Source of the DNA: MAG-120531 sp002378585
Lineage (GTDB): Bacteria; Bacteroidota; Bacteroidia; Flavobacteriales; Flavobacteriaceae
NCBI GenBank assembly: GCA_937890575.1
Contig: CALADZ010000210.1
Span: 1 to 14,739, forward strand
Length of the DNA stretch: 14,739 nucleotides
Reading direction: 5' to 3'
The stretch's first letter is position 1. Each line of letters begins with the position of its first letter. Shown piece after piece: positions 7,337 to 14,739 of this stretch. A program made the translations under genes and the position numbers. Under the pieces are notes generated by a model. The model saw nothing but the letters and a program-made list of their open reading frames with translations. It did no database searches and was not told the origin of the DNA.

Positions 7337-8962
7337 ATGAAAAACGCCGAAAATCTAGCGCCAAAACGCTCGTTTGAATTTGACATCGAGTGGAAGTCGG
7401 CGTTTGACCACGAGGGATTCAAGCACGCATTTGCCAATGAGATTTTGGAGCAATACATCCCCAAAAAGCGCTGGTACGCAGGCAAATCCTCCCACTTGAA
7501 ATACATCGAAATCACTGATTTTGTCCGCCTAAAATCGGAGAAAAACAACTATTTCGCAGTATTGATCGAGGTGAATTTCCAAGAGGCGTTTTTTCAAAAC
7601 TACTTTATTCCGGTCGCCTTTATGTCCGAGGCGGAGCTGGACACCAATACCCTGATCGCTCCTGCTCAGTTCAACGGAGTTTCTGGCTACTTGGTCGACG
7701 CGTTACATATTGAAGATTTCAGAAAACTGTTGTTTGAACGCATCGCCGCCAGTGCTGAGCTCCGCGAATTCCCCAACATTATTTTTCATAAATCGTCCCT
7801 GCTGGGACCGATGAAGTATGAAAGCTCGCGCTTTATGGGGGCAGAACAAAGCAATACTTCGATCGTTTACAACGAGACCTATGTGCTCAAAATATTTAGA
7901 CGCATTTACATCTCGACCAATCCCGACTATGAAATCAACCGATTTTTGACTGAGGTCTGCCGATTTGAGAATACGCCTGAATACGTGGGCAGCGTCAATT
8001 TATCGATCGGTGAAGAAGACAACATCACGATTGGTTTGATGCAGCGTTTGATACCCAACCAGGGAGATGCGTGGAATTACTTCCTCAAAGAAATGGACGA
8101 GGTGTTTGCCAACCTCGAGCGCAAAAAAATCAAGCTAGCCGATATTCCCGATACCGAGCACTACAAGAGAATTAGGCTGCAAAATATCCCCCACCAAATC
8201 ATTGATTGGGCGGGCCTTAACCTGTTTCAGAAAGTGCAACAACTCGCGCTCAGGACCGCCCAAATGCATGTGGCTCTGGGCAGTGATACCCGAAATACCT
8301 CCTTTGTACCCGCTAACTTCAACGGGGATTACGAGGTGTGGCTCAAAAATAGGTTGACCTATCAGTTTCAAAACCGACTGAACACAATTGAAAACAACCT
8401 GCACAAATTAGAAGGCGAATCCATGGAACTGGCCAAGGTGTTTTTAAACCGGAAAAACGAAATTAGGCGCAGGTTTTTAGATTTTGATTGGACCAAGCTT
8501 AAAAGCGAGCGTATCCGCATCCACGGAGACTATCATTTAGGTCAGGTGTTGGTCGATCACGATGACTTTTATTTGCTTGACTTTGAGGGAGAGCCCGAGA
8601 GTACGATTCGCGACCGCAAGGTAAAGCAGCCCCCCATCAAGGACATCGCCGGTATGTTTCGTTCTTTTCACTACGCGATTTATTCGGTGATTCTCAACAA
8701 CGGCAGTAAGTTTCCCTACGAAAGGGACGAGCTTTTTGTGGCTGGAGAAAAACTGTACCACTACATATGTGGATCGTTTTTACACACGTATGTGGACCAT
8801 GTGCAAAAAAACAACCTCAATATTGGCTATACCAAAGAGATTGAGTTTTTGCTCCAATACTGCCTTTTAGAAAAAGCGGTGTACGAACTCGGCTACGAAT
8901 TGAACTCTCGCCCGCGTTGGGCATTGATCCCACTCAGGGGAATATTACAAATACTAAATTAA
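7337..8962 (+). CDS. mak: Maltokinase (Mak/Pep2-type)
   Basis: The 541-residue cytoplasmic kinase phosphorylates maltose with ATP to give maltose-1-phosphate, the GlgE donor. The N-terminal cap carries IPKKRWYAGKS (41-51), matching the RWF/Y-GGK cap motif of maltokinases. The eukaryotic-like/aminoglycoside phosphotransferase core has HGDYHLGQVL at 396-405, with D398 the likely catalytic base. DFEGEP at 415-420, with D415, is the expected metal ligand region. 'PPIKDIAGMFRSFHYA' follows. ATG 7337 is two bases after the glgE stop, and it starts at the cap domain; an in-frame TTG at 7262 would overlap glgE by 73 bp and is not supported. It is a stand-alone kinase, not fused to TreS as in many bacteria. 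It is longer than the roughly 440-455 residues of mycobacterial Mak. GlgB follows after 28 bp. Confidence 0.92.
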   Translation: MKNAENLAPKRSFEFDIEWKSAFDHEGFKHAFANEILEQYIPKKRWYAGKSSHLKYIEITDFVRLKSEKNNYFAVLIEVNFQEAFFQNYFIPVAFMSEAELDTNTLIAPAQFNGVSGYLVDALHIEDFRKLLFERIAASAELREFPNIIFHKSSLLGPMKYESSRFMGAEQSNTSIVYNETYVLKIFRRIYISTNPDYEINRFLTEVCRFENTPEYVGSVNLSIGEEDNITIGLMQRLIPNQGDAWNYFLKEMDEVFANLERKKIKLADIPDTEHYKRIRLQNIPHQIIDWAGLNLFQKVQQLALRTAQMHVALGSDTRNTSFVPANFNGDYEVWLKNRLTYQFQNRLNTIENNLHKLEGESMELAKVFLNRKNEIRRRFLDFDWTKLKSERIRIHGDYHLGQVLVDHDDFYLLDFEGEPESTIRDRKVKQPPIKDIAGMFRSFHYAIYSVILNNGSKFPYERDELFVAGEKLYHYICGSFLHTYVDHVQKNNLNIGYTKEIEFLLQYCLLEKAVYELGYELNSRPRWALIPLRGILQILN

Positions 8963-8990
8963 TCGGCACCCTTGCGCGCCCCCATTGCTG

Positions 8991-10898
8991 ATGCATACGA
9001 CAACCATTCACCACAGTCTGTTCACTGATTTTGATATTGAATTATTTAAAGCGGGCAAGCATTTTGACCTATCCGACAAATTAGGAGCCCATCCGATGAC
9101 CCTTGACGGGGTATCGGGTACCTACTTTGCCGTCTGGGCCCCCTCGGCCAAAAGCGTCTCGGTAATCGCTGATTTCAACTATTGGATCGAAGGGTCACAT
9201 CCGCTTTTTGTGCGTTGGGATGGCAGCGGTATCTGGGAGGGCTTTGTGCCTGGAGTCAAGCACGGAGCATTATACAAGTATAAAATTCACTCTCACCACA
9301 ATCAGGTGGTGACTGAGAAGGCGGATCCATTTGCCCGCAGAGCAGAACACCCACCTTTGACGGCTTCCGTGGTTTGGGATGCGGCTTATGACTGGAAAGA
9401 TCAGCAATGGATGAAGGCTCGGCCCCAAAGACAAGGACTAGACAAGCCTTTTTCTGTGTACGAAGTGCATTTTGGTTCTTGGCGCCGTAATGCGCAAGGC
9501 GACTTTTTAAGCTATCGTGAAATGGCTGACCAACTAGTGCCTTATGTGGCCGAAATGGGTTTTACCCATGTGGAGTTTATGCCGATTATGGAGTATCCTT
9601 ATGATCCTTCCTGGGGCTACCAGCTCGTGGGTTATTTTGCGCCTACGTCCAGGTTTGGAACCCCGGAAGAGTTTAAGTATCTGGTGGATGCATTTCACCA
9701 ACACGACATCGGGGTGATTTTGGATTGGGTGCCCTCCCATTTCCCGAGTGATGACCACGGTCTCGGCTTTTTTGATGGAAGCCACCTATACGAACATCCA
9801 GACCCCAGAAAAGGATACCACAAGGATTGGAAGAGTTTGATCTTCAATTATGAGCGTCCTGAAGTACGCGCATTTTTGATCTCCAACGCTGTGTTTTGGA
9901 TGCGCCATTTCCACATTGATGGACTTCGTGTCGATGCGGTAGCTTCTATGTTGTATCTGGATTATTCTCGTGAAGATGGAGAGTGGGAGCCCAATGAGTT
10001 TGGGGGTAGAGAAAATCTAGCAGCAGCTTCTTTTTTGCGGGAGCTCAATGCCCACCTCTACGGTCGATTTGATGGAATACAAACCATTGCCGAGGAGTCA
10101 ACTTCTTTCCCGATGGTGAGTCGACCCACGGATATCGGCGGTTTGGGTTTTGGTATGAAGTGGATGATGGGCTGGATGCACGACACCTTGGAGTATTATA
10201 AAAAAGATCCTATTTACCGACCCTACCACCAGAACGACATCACTTTTTCGATGACTTATGCCTTTACCGAAAACTTTATGCTCCCGCTGAGTCATGACGA
10301 GGTGGTGTATGGCAAGAATTCATTGCTGGGTCGTATGCCTGGTGATGAATGGCAGCGATTTGCCCAGTTGAGGTTGATGTATGCGTATATGTATACGCAT
10401 CCAGGGGCCAAATTATTGTTTATGGGCGGGGAGTTTGGTCAATATGCCGAGTGGAATTACAACCAAAGCCTGGATTGGCATTTGACTGAATTTAGGTATC
10501 ATTCAGGCATCCAGAAGAACCTTAAGGCGCTCAACCGTTTATACCGGGAGACTACAGCCATGCATCAATGGCAATTTTCGGCTCAAGGATTTGAGTGGAT
10601 GTCGTATGACGATGCACAGAACGCCGTTTTAGCTTATGTGCGCCATGGATCACAAGCTGCAGATGCCGTATTAGTGGTCTGCAACATGACTCCCCAGCCA
10701 CACGAAGGATACCGAGTTGGTCTTCCATTTGGCAAAAAGTTGGTGCTTAAGTACCATTCTGATGATACGGATTTTGGCGGTTCTGGCTACCCAGTTGCGG
10801 GGCAAATCACTGCCGAATCAATACCCATCCACGGACGTTCCAGCAGTGCACTTTTGGCGCTACCACCCTTAGGGGCTGTGGTTTATCAAATTTTATAA
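8991..10898 (+). CDS. glgB: GlgB, 1,4-alpha-glucan branching enzyme
   Basis: The 635-residue cytoplasmic enzyme (GH13 subfamily 9) cuts alpha-1,4-glucan chains and re-attaches them through alpha-1,6 bonds, branching the polymer extended by GlgE. A CBM48 module with 'FAVWAPSAKSVSVIADFNYW' starts near residue 46. The catalytic barrel contains VILDWVPSHFP, GLRVDAVASM with nucleophile D315, IAEESTSFP with acid/base E368, and LSHDEVVYGK with D436. The 53- and 68-residue spacings equal those of E. coli GlgB (D405, E458, D526). The extra N-terminal N1 domain of the 728-residue E. coli enzyme is absent, as in the shorter GlgB class. ATG 8991 is chosen over an in-frame TTG at 8985 that adds only two residues. 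The 28-bp gap to the maltokinase gene and the common strand support an operon. Confidence 0.96.
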   Translation: MHTTTIHHSLFTDFDIELFKAGKHFDLSDKLGAHPMTLDGVSGTYFAVWAPSAKSVSVIADFNYWIEGSHPLFVRWDGSGIWEGFVPGVKHGALYKYKIHSHHNQVVTEKADPFARRAEHPPLTASVVWDAAYDWKDQQWMKARPQRQGLDKPFSVYEVHFGSWRRNAQGDFLSYREMADQLVPYVAEMGFTHVEFMPIMEYPYDPSWGYQLVGYFAPTSRFGTPEEFKYLVDAFHQHDIGVILDWVPSHFPSDDHGLGFFDGSHLYEHPDPRKGYHKDWKSLIFNYERPEVRAFLISNAVFWMRHFHIDGLRVDAVASMLYLDYSREDGEWEPNEFGGRENLAAASFLRELNAHLYGRFDGIQTIAEESTSFPMVSRPTDIGGLGFGMKWMMGWMHDTLEYYKKDPIYRPYHQNDITFSMTYAFTENFMLPLSHDEVVYGKNSLLGRMPGDEWQRFAQLRLMYAYMYTHPGAKLLFMGGEFGQYAEWNYNQSLDWHLTEFRYHSGIQKNLKALNRLYRETTAMHQWQFSAQGFEWMSYDDAQNAVLAYVRHGSQAADAVLVVCNMTPQPHEGYRVGLPFGKKLVLKYHSDDTDFGGSGYPVAGQITAESIPIHGRSSSALLALPPLGAVVYQIL

Positions 10899-10905
10899 AC
10901 ATTGC

Positions 10906-10936
10906 TTGTGGGGATGCGCGTATCCGTGTTTATTTG
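10906..10936 (+). promoter_or_regulatory. Possible internal promoter before the GH31 gene
   Basis: TTG (10906-10908), a 20-nt spacer and TTTATTTG (10929-10936, one mismatch to TAnnTTTG) lie in the 64-bp gap between glgB and the GH31 gene. The -7 ends 26 nt before the ATG at 10963. This would allow separate expression of the alpha-glucosidase, but there is no terminator after glgB, so read-through is still expected. Confidence 0.35.
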
Positions 10937-10962
10937 CCCTTTGCGACTAACCGACTCATTTC

Positions 10963-13359
10963 ATGATTACCAATACAGAACTCGAATACAAGGGCAACTT
11001 AGTGCCCAATGCCTATAAGTCACACAAGAAATCATCCAATATTGTCACATTTCAATCGGAAAACAATGTGCTGCTTCAAGTACACGTAGTCCGAGACAGT
11101 ATTTTGCGATTTAGGTATGCGCCCGACGGCTTTTTTGCCAAAGATTTCAGTTATGCGATCGATGAGCAGCAACCACATGGTTTTAATGAGCTCACAGTTC
11201 AAGAGACCGACACTACGGTGGTCATTACCACCAAAAAAATCCAGTGTGTTGTGGCCAAACAAGATCTGCGCATCGGGTTGTATGATCTGGACGGTCTGGT
11301 GATCTGTGAGGATGAAATGGGTTTTCACTGGGAAGAGTCCTTCGAGTTTGGCGGCAATTACGTCAAGATGAGTAAGTCATCACCCGATGGCGAAAATTTC
11401 TTCGGTTTGGGGGATAAACCGACCCACCTGAACCTGAAAGGAAAAAGGCTGTCCAACTGGAATACCGATCAATACGCCTACGGAAAAGACTTGGATGAGT
11501 TGTACAAAACCGTACCCTTTTACATCGCTTTGCACAACAAAATGGCTTACGGGATCTTTTTTGACAACACCTTTAAAACCCATTTTGATTTCTGCCACGA
11601 ACGCCGCAATGTCACTAGTTTTTGGGCTGATGGGGGCGAGATGAATTACTATTTTATCTACGGGCCCGGGATCGATCAGGTGGTTCAAAAGTACACGGAC
11701 CTCACGGGTAAACCCGAGATGCCACCGATGTGGGCGATGGGTTATCACCAGTGTAAATGGAGTTATTACCCCGAGTCTAAAGTGCGGGAAATCGCGGATC
11801 AGTTTAGAAAACACGAGTTCCCTTGTGATGCGCTTTATTTAGACATCGACTATATGGATGGGTTCCGCTGTTTTACTTGGAACAACACCTATTTTCCTTC
11901 ACCAAAACAAATGGTCGATGACCTGAAAGCCCAAGGGTTTCAGACCATTGCCATCATTGATCCAGGCATCAAAATCGATCCGGATTATTCGGTGTTTCAG
12001 GAGGCCTTGGAAAAAGATTATTTCTGCAAGCGCGCTGATGGATCCTATATGAAGGGTAAAGTATGGCCCGGCGAATGCTATTTCCCGGACTTTACCAACC
12101 CAGAGGTACGTCAGTGGTGGGCCGGCCTTTATGGCGAGCTGATCGAGCAGATCGGAATCAAAGGGATCTGGAACGACATGAACGAACCCGCCGTGATGGA
12201 GGTACCCGGAAAGACTTTCCCCAATGACGTGCGCCACGACTACGACGGCAATCCCTGCAGTCACCGCAAAGCGCATAATATTTACGGAATGCAGATGGCC
12301 CGTGCCACCTATGATGGCGTAAAAAAGTACGCCTATCCCAAAAGGCCTTTTGTGATTACTCGTGCCCAGTACTCTGGAGGTCAGCGCTATACGTCCTCCT
12401 GGACCGGGGACAATGTCGCTACCTGGGAACACCTATGGCTGGCCAATGTCCAAGTGCAACGCATGTCCCTCAGCGGTATGGGCTTTGTAGGTACAGACAT
12501 CGGCGGATTTGCCGAGCAACCCACAGGAGAATTGTTTACCCGTTGGTTGCAGTTGGGTAGTTTCCACCCGTTCTGTCGCGTCCATTCTTCAGGTCACCAC
12601 GGGGACCAGGAACCTTGGTCGTTTAACGATGAGGTATTGGACATCACCCGAAAGTTTGTGCGCATGCGGTACGAACTACTGCCCTATATATACACCATGT
12701 ACCACCAATACGTGCAGCATGGGACTCCTATGATCAAACCTTTGGTGTATTTTGATCAAACCGATGCGCAAACGTATTACCGCACGGATGAATTTATCTT
12801 CGGCGATCAAATTTTGGTGTGTCCCGTTCAAGAGCCTAATGCTTTAGGTCGTCGCATGTATATGCCTAAAGGGGGTTGGTACAACTGGTGGACCCGTGAG
12901 TTGGTAGAGGGCGGTCAAGAGTTGTGGGTGGATGCTCCATTGGATAAAATGCCGCTTTTTGTCAAGCAAGGCGCCATCATACCTAAGTACCCAGTCCAGC
13001 AATACGTAGACCAGATCCGGGTAGAAACCTTGAAATTGGAGTTGTACTTTAAATTGGGAAGAGAGCACTCTGTGGTGTTTGAAGATGCCCATGATGGATA
13101 TGACTACCACAAAGGAATGTTCTCCTTGAGAACCTTAAAGCTGTACGGTAAGGATCAGGAACTCAACCTGAACCAACACCGCGAAGGCGCGTTTGAAGTA
13201 CCTTTTAGCCGATATTGCATTGAGTTAATCGGACTTCCATTCACCCCATCCAAGATTTGGATCGATACGGAAGAGGTTTCGTTGACGGATGTTCAATTTG
13301 ACCCGGCAGCTATGACCATTATGGTGGATAAGGATTTCCACGCTTTGGTGATCAAGTAG
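10963..13359 (+). CDS. Cytoplasmic GH31 alpha-glucosidase
   Basis: The 798-residue glycoside hydrolase has no signal peptide and should act in the cytoplasm. A GH31 N-terminal beta domain (to about residue 250) contains 'GENFFGLGDKPTHLNLKG'-like sequence. The barrel has GYHQCKWSYYPE (about 261-272) and DALYLDIDYMDGFRCFTW (about 287-304). The nucleophile is D405 in IWNDMNEP and the acid/base is D483 in SWTGDN. Beta-sandwich domains form the C-terminus, including 'LELYFKLGREHSVVFEDAHDGYDY' (starting near residue 691). The DIDYMDG and WNDMNEP forms are those of GH31 alpha-glucosidases, which remove glucose from the non-reducing ends of malto-oligosaccharides. Other GH31 activities (alpha-xylosidase, transglucosylase) exist, so the substrate is inferred from its place after glgE, mak and glgB. 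A likely job is recycling alpha-glucan or maltodextrin. It is the last gene before the terminator. Confidence 0.92.
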   Translation: MITNTELEYKGNLVPNAYKSHKKSSNIVTFQSENNVLLQVHVVRDSILRFRYAPDGFFAKDFSYAIDEQQPHGFNELTVQETDTTVVITTKKIQCVVAKQDLRIGLYDLDGLVICEDEMGFHWEESFEFGGNYVKMSKSSPDGENFFGLGDKPTHLNLKGKRLSNWNTDQYAYGKDLDELYKTVPFYIALHNKMAYGIFFDNTFKTHFDFCHERRNVTSFWADGGEMNYYFIYGPGIDQVVQKYTDLTGKPEMPPMWAMGYHQCKWSYYPESKVREIADQFRKHEFPCDALYLDIDYMDGFRCFTWNNTYFPSPKQMVDDLKAQGFQTIAIIDPGIKIDPDYSVFQEALEKDYFCKRADGSYMKGKVWPGECYFPDFTNPEVRQWWAGLYGELIEQIGIKGIWNDMNEPAVMEVPGKTFPNDVRHDYDGNPCSHRKAHNIYGMQMARATYDGVKKYAYPKRPFVITRAQYSGGQRYTSSWTGDNVATWEHLWLANVQVQRMSLSGMGFVGTDIGGFAEQPTGELFTRWLQLGSFHPFCRVHSSGHHGDQEPWSFNDEVLDITRKFVRMRYELLPYIYTMYHQYVQHGTPMIKPLVYFDQTDAQTYYRTDEFIFGDQILVCPVQEPNALGRRMYMPKGGWYNWWTRELVEGGQELWVDAPLDKMPLFVKQGAIIPKYPVQQYVDQIRVETLKLELYFKLGREHSVVFEDAHDGYDYHKGMFSLRTLKLYGKDQELNLNQHREGAFEVPFSRYCIELIGLPFTPSKIWIDTEEVSLTDVQFDPAAMTIMVDKDFHALVIK

Positions 13360-13375
13360 CCCCAAGGATAGAAAT

Positions 13376-13404
13376 AAAAAAGGCGCCAAACGGGCGCCTT
13401 TTTT
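13376..13404. terminator. Bidirectional terminator ending the glgE operon
   Basis: AAAAAAGGCGCC (13376-13387) pairs with GGCGCCTTTTTT (13393-13404) across a 5-nt loop, a 12-bp perfect stem. It has a T tract on both strands. On the plus strand it ends the operon 16 bp after the GH31 stop. On the minus strand it lies 11 bp beyond the stop of the cysM relic and was probably its terminator too. Confidence 0.92.
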
Positions 13405-13415
13405 ATTCGAACTAT

Positions 13416-13630
13416 TTAGTCAAACAGTCCCAAGGATAAATATCGATCCCCGCGATCACACACGATACTCACCACCAAGCACTCATTCAGCTCCTGGCAA
13501 AGTTTTAATGCGGCGATAGCCGCACCAATAAGCTGATTCTAGGTTGATCGGGACACTGCTTTTTCGCTCTTAGTTCATCGATAATCTGCCGTTGTTCCAC
13601 GGGACAAAATCAGGCAAATACGCCCACCTC
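13416..13630 (-). pseudogene. Decayed 3' remnant of a cysM-type cysteine synthase gene
   Basis: On the minus strand an open stretch of 40 codons (13538 down to 13419, stop at 13416-13418) ends in SIVCDRGDRYLSLGLFD. This is the characteristic C-terminus of CysM-like PLP-dependent cysteine synthases (O-acetylserine sulfhydrylase B). It is preceded by GAAIAALKLCQEL, which matches the helix after the 'SSGGA' loop. A TAG at 13539-13541 interrupts the frame upstream. Beyond it, fragments 'QRWAYLPDF' (about 13603-13629) and 'QRQIIDEL' (about 13570-13592) lie in different frames. They resemble the family's 'RRWPxEYLPxIF' and 'VDQIID' segments but are closer together than in an intact gene, suggesting small deletions and frameshifts. 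The catalytic lysine half is missing. The last 40 codons are confident; the upstream pieces are tentative. No start is present, so no active product is expected. With the terminator and promoter, this explains the 333-bp stretch without an intact gene. Confidence 0.75.
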
Positions 13631-13647
13631 TGTTTCCCAAAAACCAG

Positions 13648-13676
13648 TTGCTTTCACTTGATTTTTGTTATATTTG
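13648..13676 (+). promoter_or_regulatory. Bacteroidota-type promoter for the DUF1080 gene
   Basis: TTG (13648-13650), an 18-nt spacer and TATATTTG (13669-13676) match the Bacteroidota sigma consensus TTG-N19-TAnnTTTG with only a one-base spacer difference. The -7 box ends 16 nt before the ATG at 13693, implying a very short leader. It is the best promoter match in the window. Confidence 0.65.
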
Positions 13677-13692
13677 AGTTAAAGCTTAGTTG

Positions 13693-14625
13693 ATGAAAAA
13701 TTTGTTTTGTGCAGCCATCATGGTTGTTTTTTCTGCCTTTGGTTGGGCCCAAGCAGATGCCCCTATAATTGGACGTTGGGATTTAACCATGGAAAAAGAG
13801 GGTGTTTCACTTCCTTCATGGCTAGAGGTAAGACTCTCTGGAAGTAAAACATTGGTGGGTGCTTATGTAGGTGAAGTAGGAAGCGCTCGACCCGTGGCTC
13901 AATTCAGTTACCAGGATAATACCCTAAATTTTTCTGTTCCTCCTCAATGGGTTGGAAATCAAGATCTTGAATTTACGGCTCGTTATGAAAATGATGAATT
14001 AGTTGGAGAGATCATTCACAACAACGGAACTAGATGGCTTGTACGCGGTGTTCGCGCACCCCTGATGATCAGAGAAACTCCCAAATCTTGGACGGCTCCT
14101 GCTCCCATCTTTAATGGGGTAGACCTGTCCGGTTGGGTGGCTCAATCGGGTCCAGACCGCAATCAATGGATCGTTAAGGACGGTATTTTAACCAGTCCAA
14201 AGTCAGGTAGCAACTTGATGACCGAGCAAAAATTTGACGACTTTAAACTGCACATTGAATTCCGTTATCCCGCAGGAAGTAATTCAGGGATTTATCTCAG
14301 AGGGAGGCATGAAGTACAAGTAGAGGATAACTATGGAAAGCAGCCCAGCCCCACCTACTTTGGTGGTATTTATGGTTTTTTAACACCCAATGTGATGGCC
14401 GCTTTACCGGCTGGAAGCTGGCAGACTTATGACATCACACTCATCGGTCGAAGGGTAACCATTACAGCTAACGGCCAGACAATTATTTGTGATCAAATTA
14501 TTCCAGGCATTACTGGAGGGGCCTTAGATTCAAATGAAGGATTACCAGGACCCATTTTATTACAGGGAGATCACGGTCCAGTAGAGTATCGGAACATCAC
14601 CATGTCGTACCCTGAGTATAAATAG
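13693..14625 (+). CDS. Exported DUF1080 (3-keto-disaccharide hydrolase-like) protein
   Basis: A 310-residue protein begins with a Sec signal peptide (MKNLFCAAIMVVFSAFGWAQ), so it should act in the periplasm or outside the cell. Residues 20-130 form a beta-rich region of unknown role. The DUF1080 (PF06439) domain runs from FNGVDLSGW (140-148) to near the C-terminus. It has the family's conserved 'SNSGIYLRGRHEVQVEDNYG' (about 201 on), GGIYGFL, PAGSWQTYDIT, and a closing 'LQGDHGPVEYRNI'. The fold is a concanavalin-like jelly roll, and some family members cleave 3-keto-glycosides or 3-keto-disaccharides; activity here is not shown. ATG 13693 is preferred to an in-frame TTG at 13690. It has its own promoter and is separated from the glgE operon by a terminator, so it is a distinct unit. 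Its stop is 5 bp from that of the convergent AraC-type gene. Confidence 0.9.
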   Translation: MKNLFCAAIMVVFSAFGWAQADAPIIGRWDLTMEKEGVSLPSWLEVRLSGSKTLVGAYVGEVGSARPVAQFSYQDNTLNFSVPPQWVGNQDLEFTARYENDELVGEIIHNNGTRWLVRGVRAPLMIRETPKSWTAPAPIFNGVDLSGWVAQSGPDRNQWIVKDGILTSPKSGSNLMTEQKFDDFKLHIEFRYPAGSNSGIYLRGRHEVQVEDNYGKQPSPTYFGGIYGFLTPNVMAALPAGSWQTYDITLIGRRVTITANGQTIICDQIIPGITGGALDSNEGLPGPILLQGDHGPVEYRNITMSYPEYK

Positions 14626-14630
14626 AACGT

Positions 14631-14739
14631 TTATGCATGGTATTTGGCTCGGTAGGCCAGAGGTGTAACCCCTGTATACTTTTTAAATGTGGCGTAGAAA
14701 TTAGATTTGGATTTAAATCCTGCTTTTTCTCCAATCGCA
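14631..14739 (-). CDS. AraC-family transcriptional regulator, C-terminal end (partial)
   Basis: Only the last 35 codons are in the window; the gene continues beyond 14739. They read 'AIGEKAGFKSKSNFYATF' followed by KKYTGVTPLAYRAKYHA and a TAA (complement of 14631-14633). This is the second helix-turn-helix of the AraC/XylS DNA-binding domain: the A.xxGFxs.S.Fxx.FKK..G.TP..YR pattern is complete. The sensor domain is not visible. In Bacteroidota such proteins may be simple AraC regulators or the output domain of larger sensors, which cannot be decided here. It is convergent with the DUF1080 gene. Confidence 0.88.
   Translation of the reverse strand, partial: AIGEKAGFKSKSNFYATFKKYTGVTPLAYRAKYHA

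Noticed and set aside
10912..10926. GGAT/ATCC hairpin before the GH31 gene as a terminator or riboregulator
   Set aside because: The stem is only about four base pairs with no T tract, so it is not distinguishable from chance.
11899..12432. 177-codon open frame on the minus strand inside the GH31 gene
   Set aside because: It lies opposite the conserved GH31 barrel motifs and has no independent coding or regulatory evidence.
14626..14739. Mobile element end beyond the DUF1080 gene
   Set aside because: The sequence translates on the minus strand into the AraC DNA-binding domain, which fully explains it. No inverted repeat or transposase is present.

Overview
The window looks like a chromosomal segment of a member of the Bacteroidota, most likely a flavobacterium-like marine or aquatic organism. 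The evidence is the TAnnTTTG-type -7 promoter elements, the near absence of Shine-Dalgarno sequences, and Sec signal peptides ending in 'AQ' on exported proteins. Some gene families are also common in that phylum: YwqK-like MORN proteins, long Asp-box 'sortilin-like' proteins and DUF1080 proteins. Base composition is moderate, with AT-rich intergenic regions. The species cannot be named from this sequence.

Layout. Positions 1-740 hold the terminator of an upstream gene, a small exported YwqK/MORN-like protein, and two rho-independent terminators in tandem. A PfkB-family sugar or nucleoside kinase (745-1713, plus) converges on, and overlaps by 14 bp, a lipoprotein c-type cytochrome (1700-2209, minus). 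From a 58-bp divergent intergenic region a probable five-gene operon runs on the plus strand from 2268 to 13359. Its genes encode a large exported Asp-box (BNR/VPS10-like) protein, GlgE maltosyltransferase, maltokinase, GlgB branching enzyme, and a cytoplasmic GH31 alpha-glucosidase. It ends at a strong bidirectional terminator (13376-13404). Next comes a decayed 3' end of a cysM-type cysteine synthase gene on the minus strand. An exported DUF1080 protein (13693-14625) with a clear Bacteroidota promoter follows. The window ends in the C-terminus of an AraC-family regulator on the minus strand.

How the genes work together. Maltokinase would phosphorylate maltose to maltose-1-phosphate. GlgE would transfer the maltosyl unit onto an alpha-1,4-glucan, and GlgB would add alpha-1,6 branches. 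This is the GlgE route to glycogen-like glucan. The GH31 enzyme probably trims or recycles alpha-glucans or malto-oligosaccharides. Trehalose synthase (TreS), the usual maltose source, is not in the window, and neither are GlgA, GlgC or GlgM. The maltose or maltose-1-phosphate supply is therefore open. No clearly new system is visible. The points most worth a second look are the TreS-less GlgE operon, its tight linkage to a secreted Asp-box protein, and the cysM gene relic.
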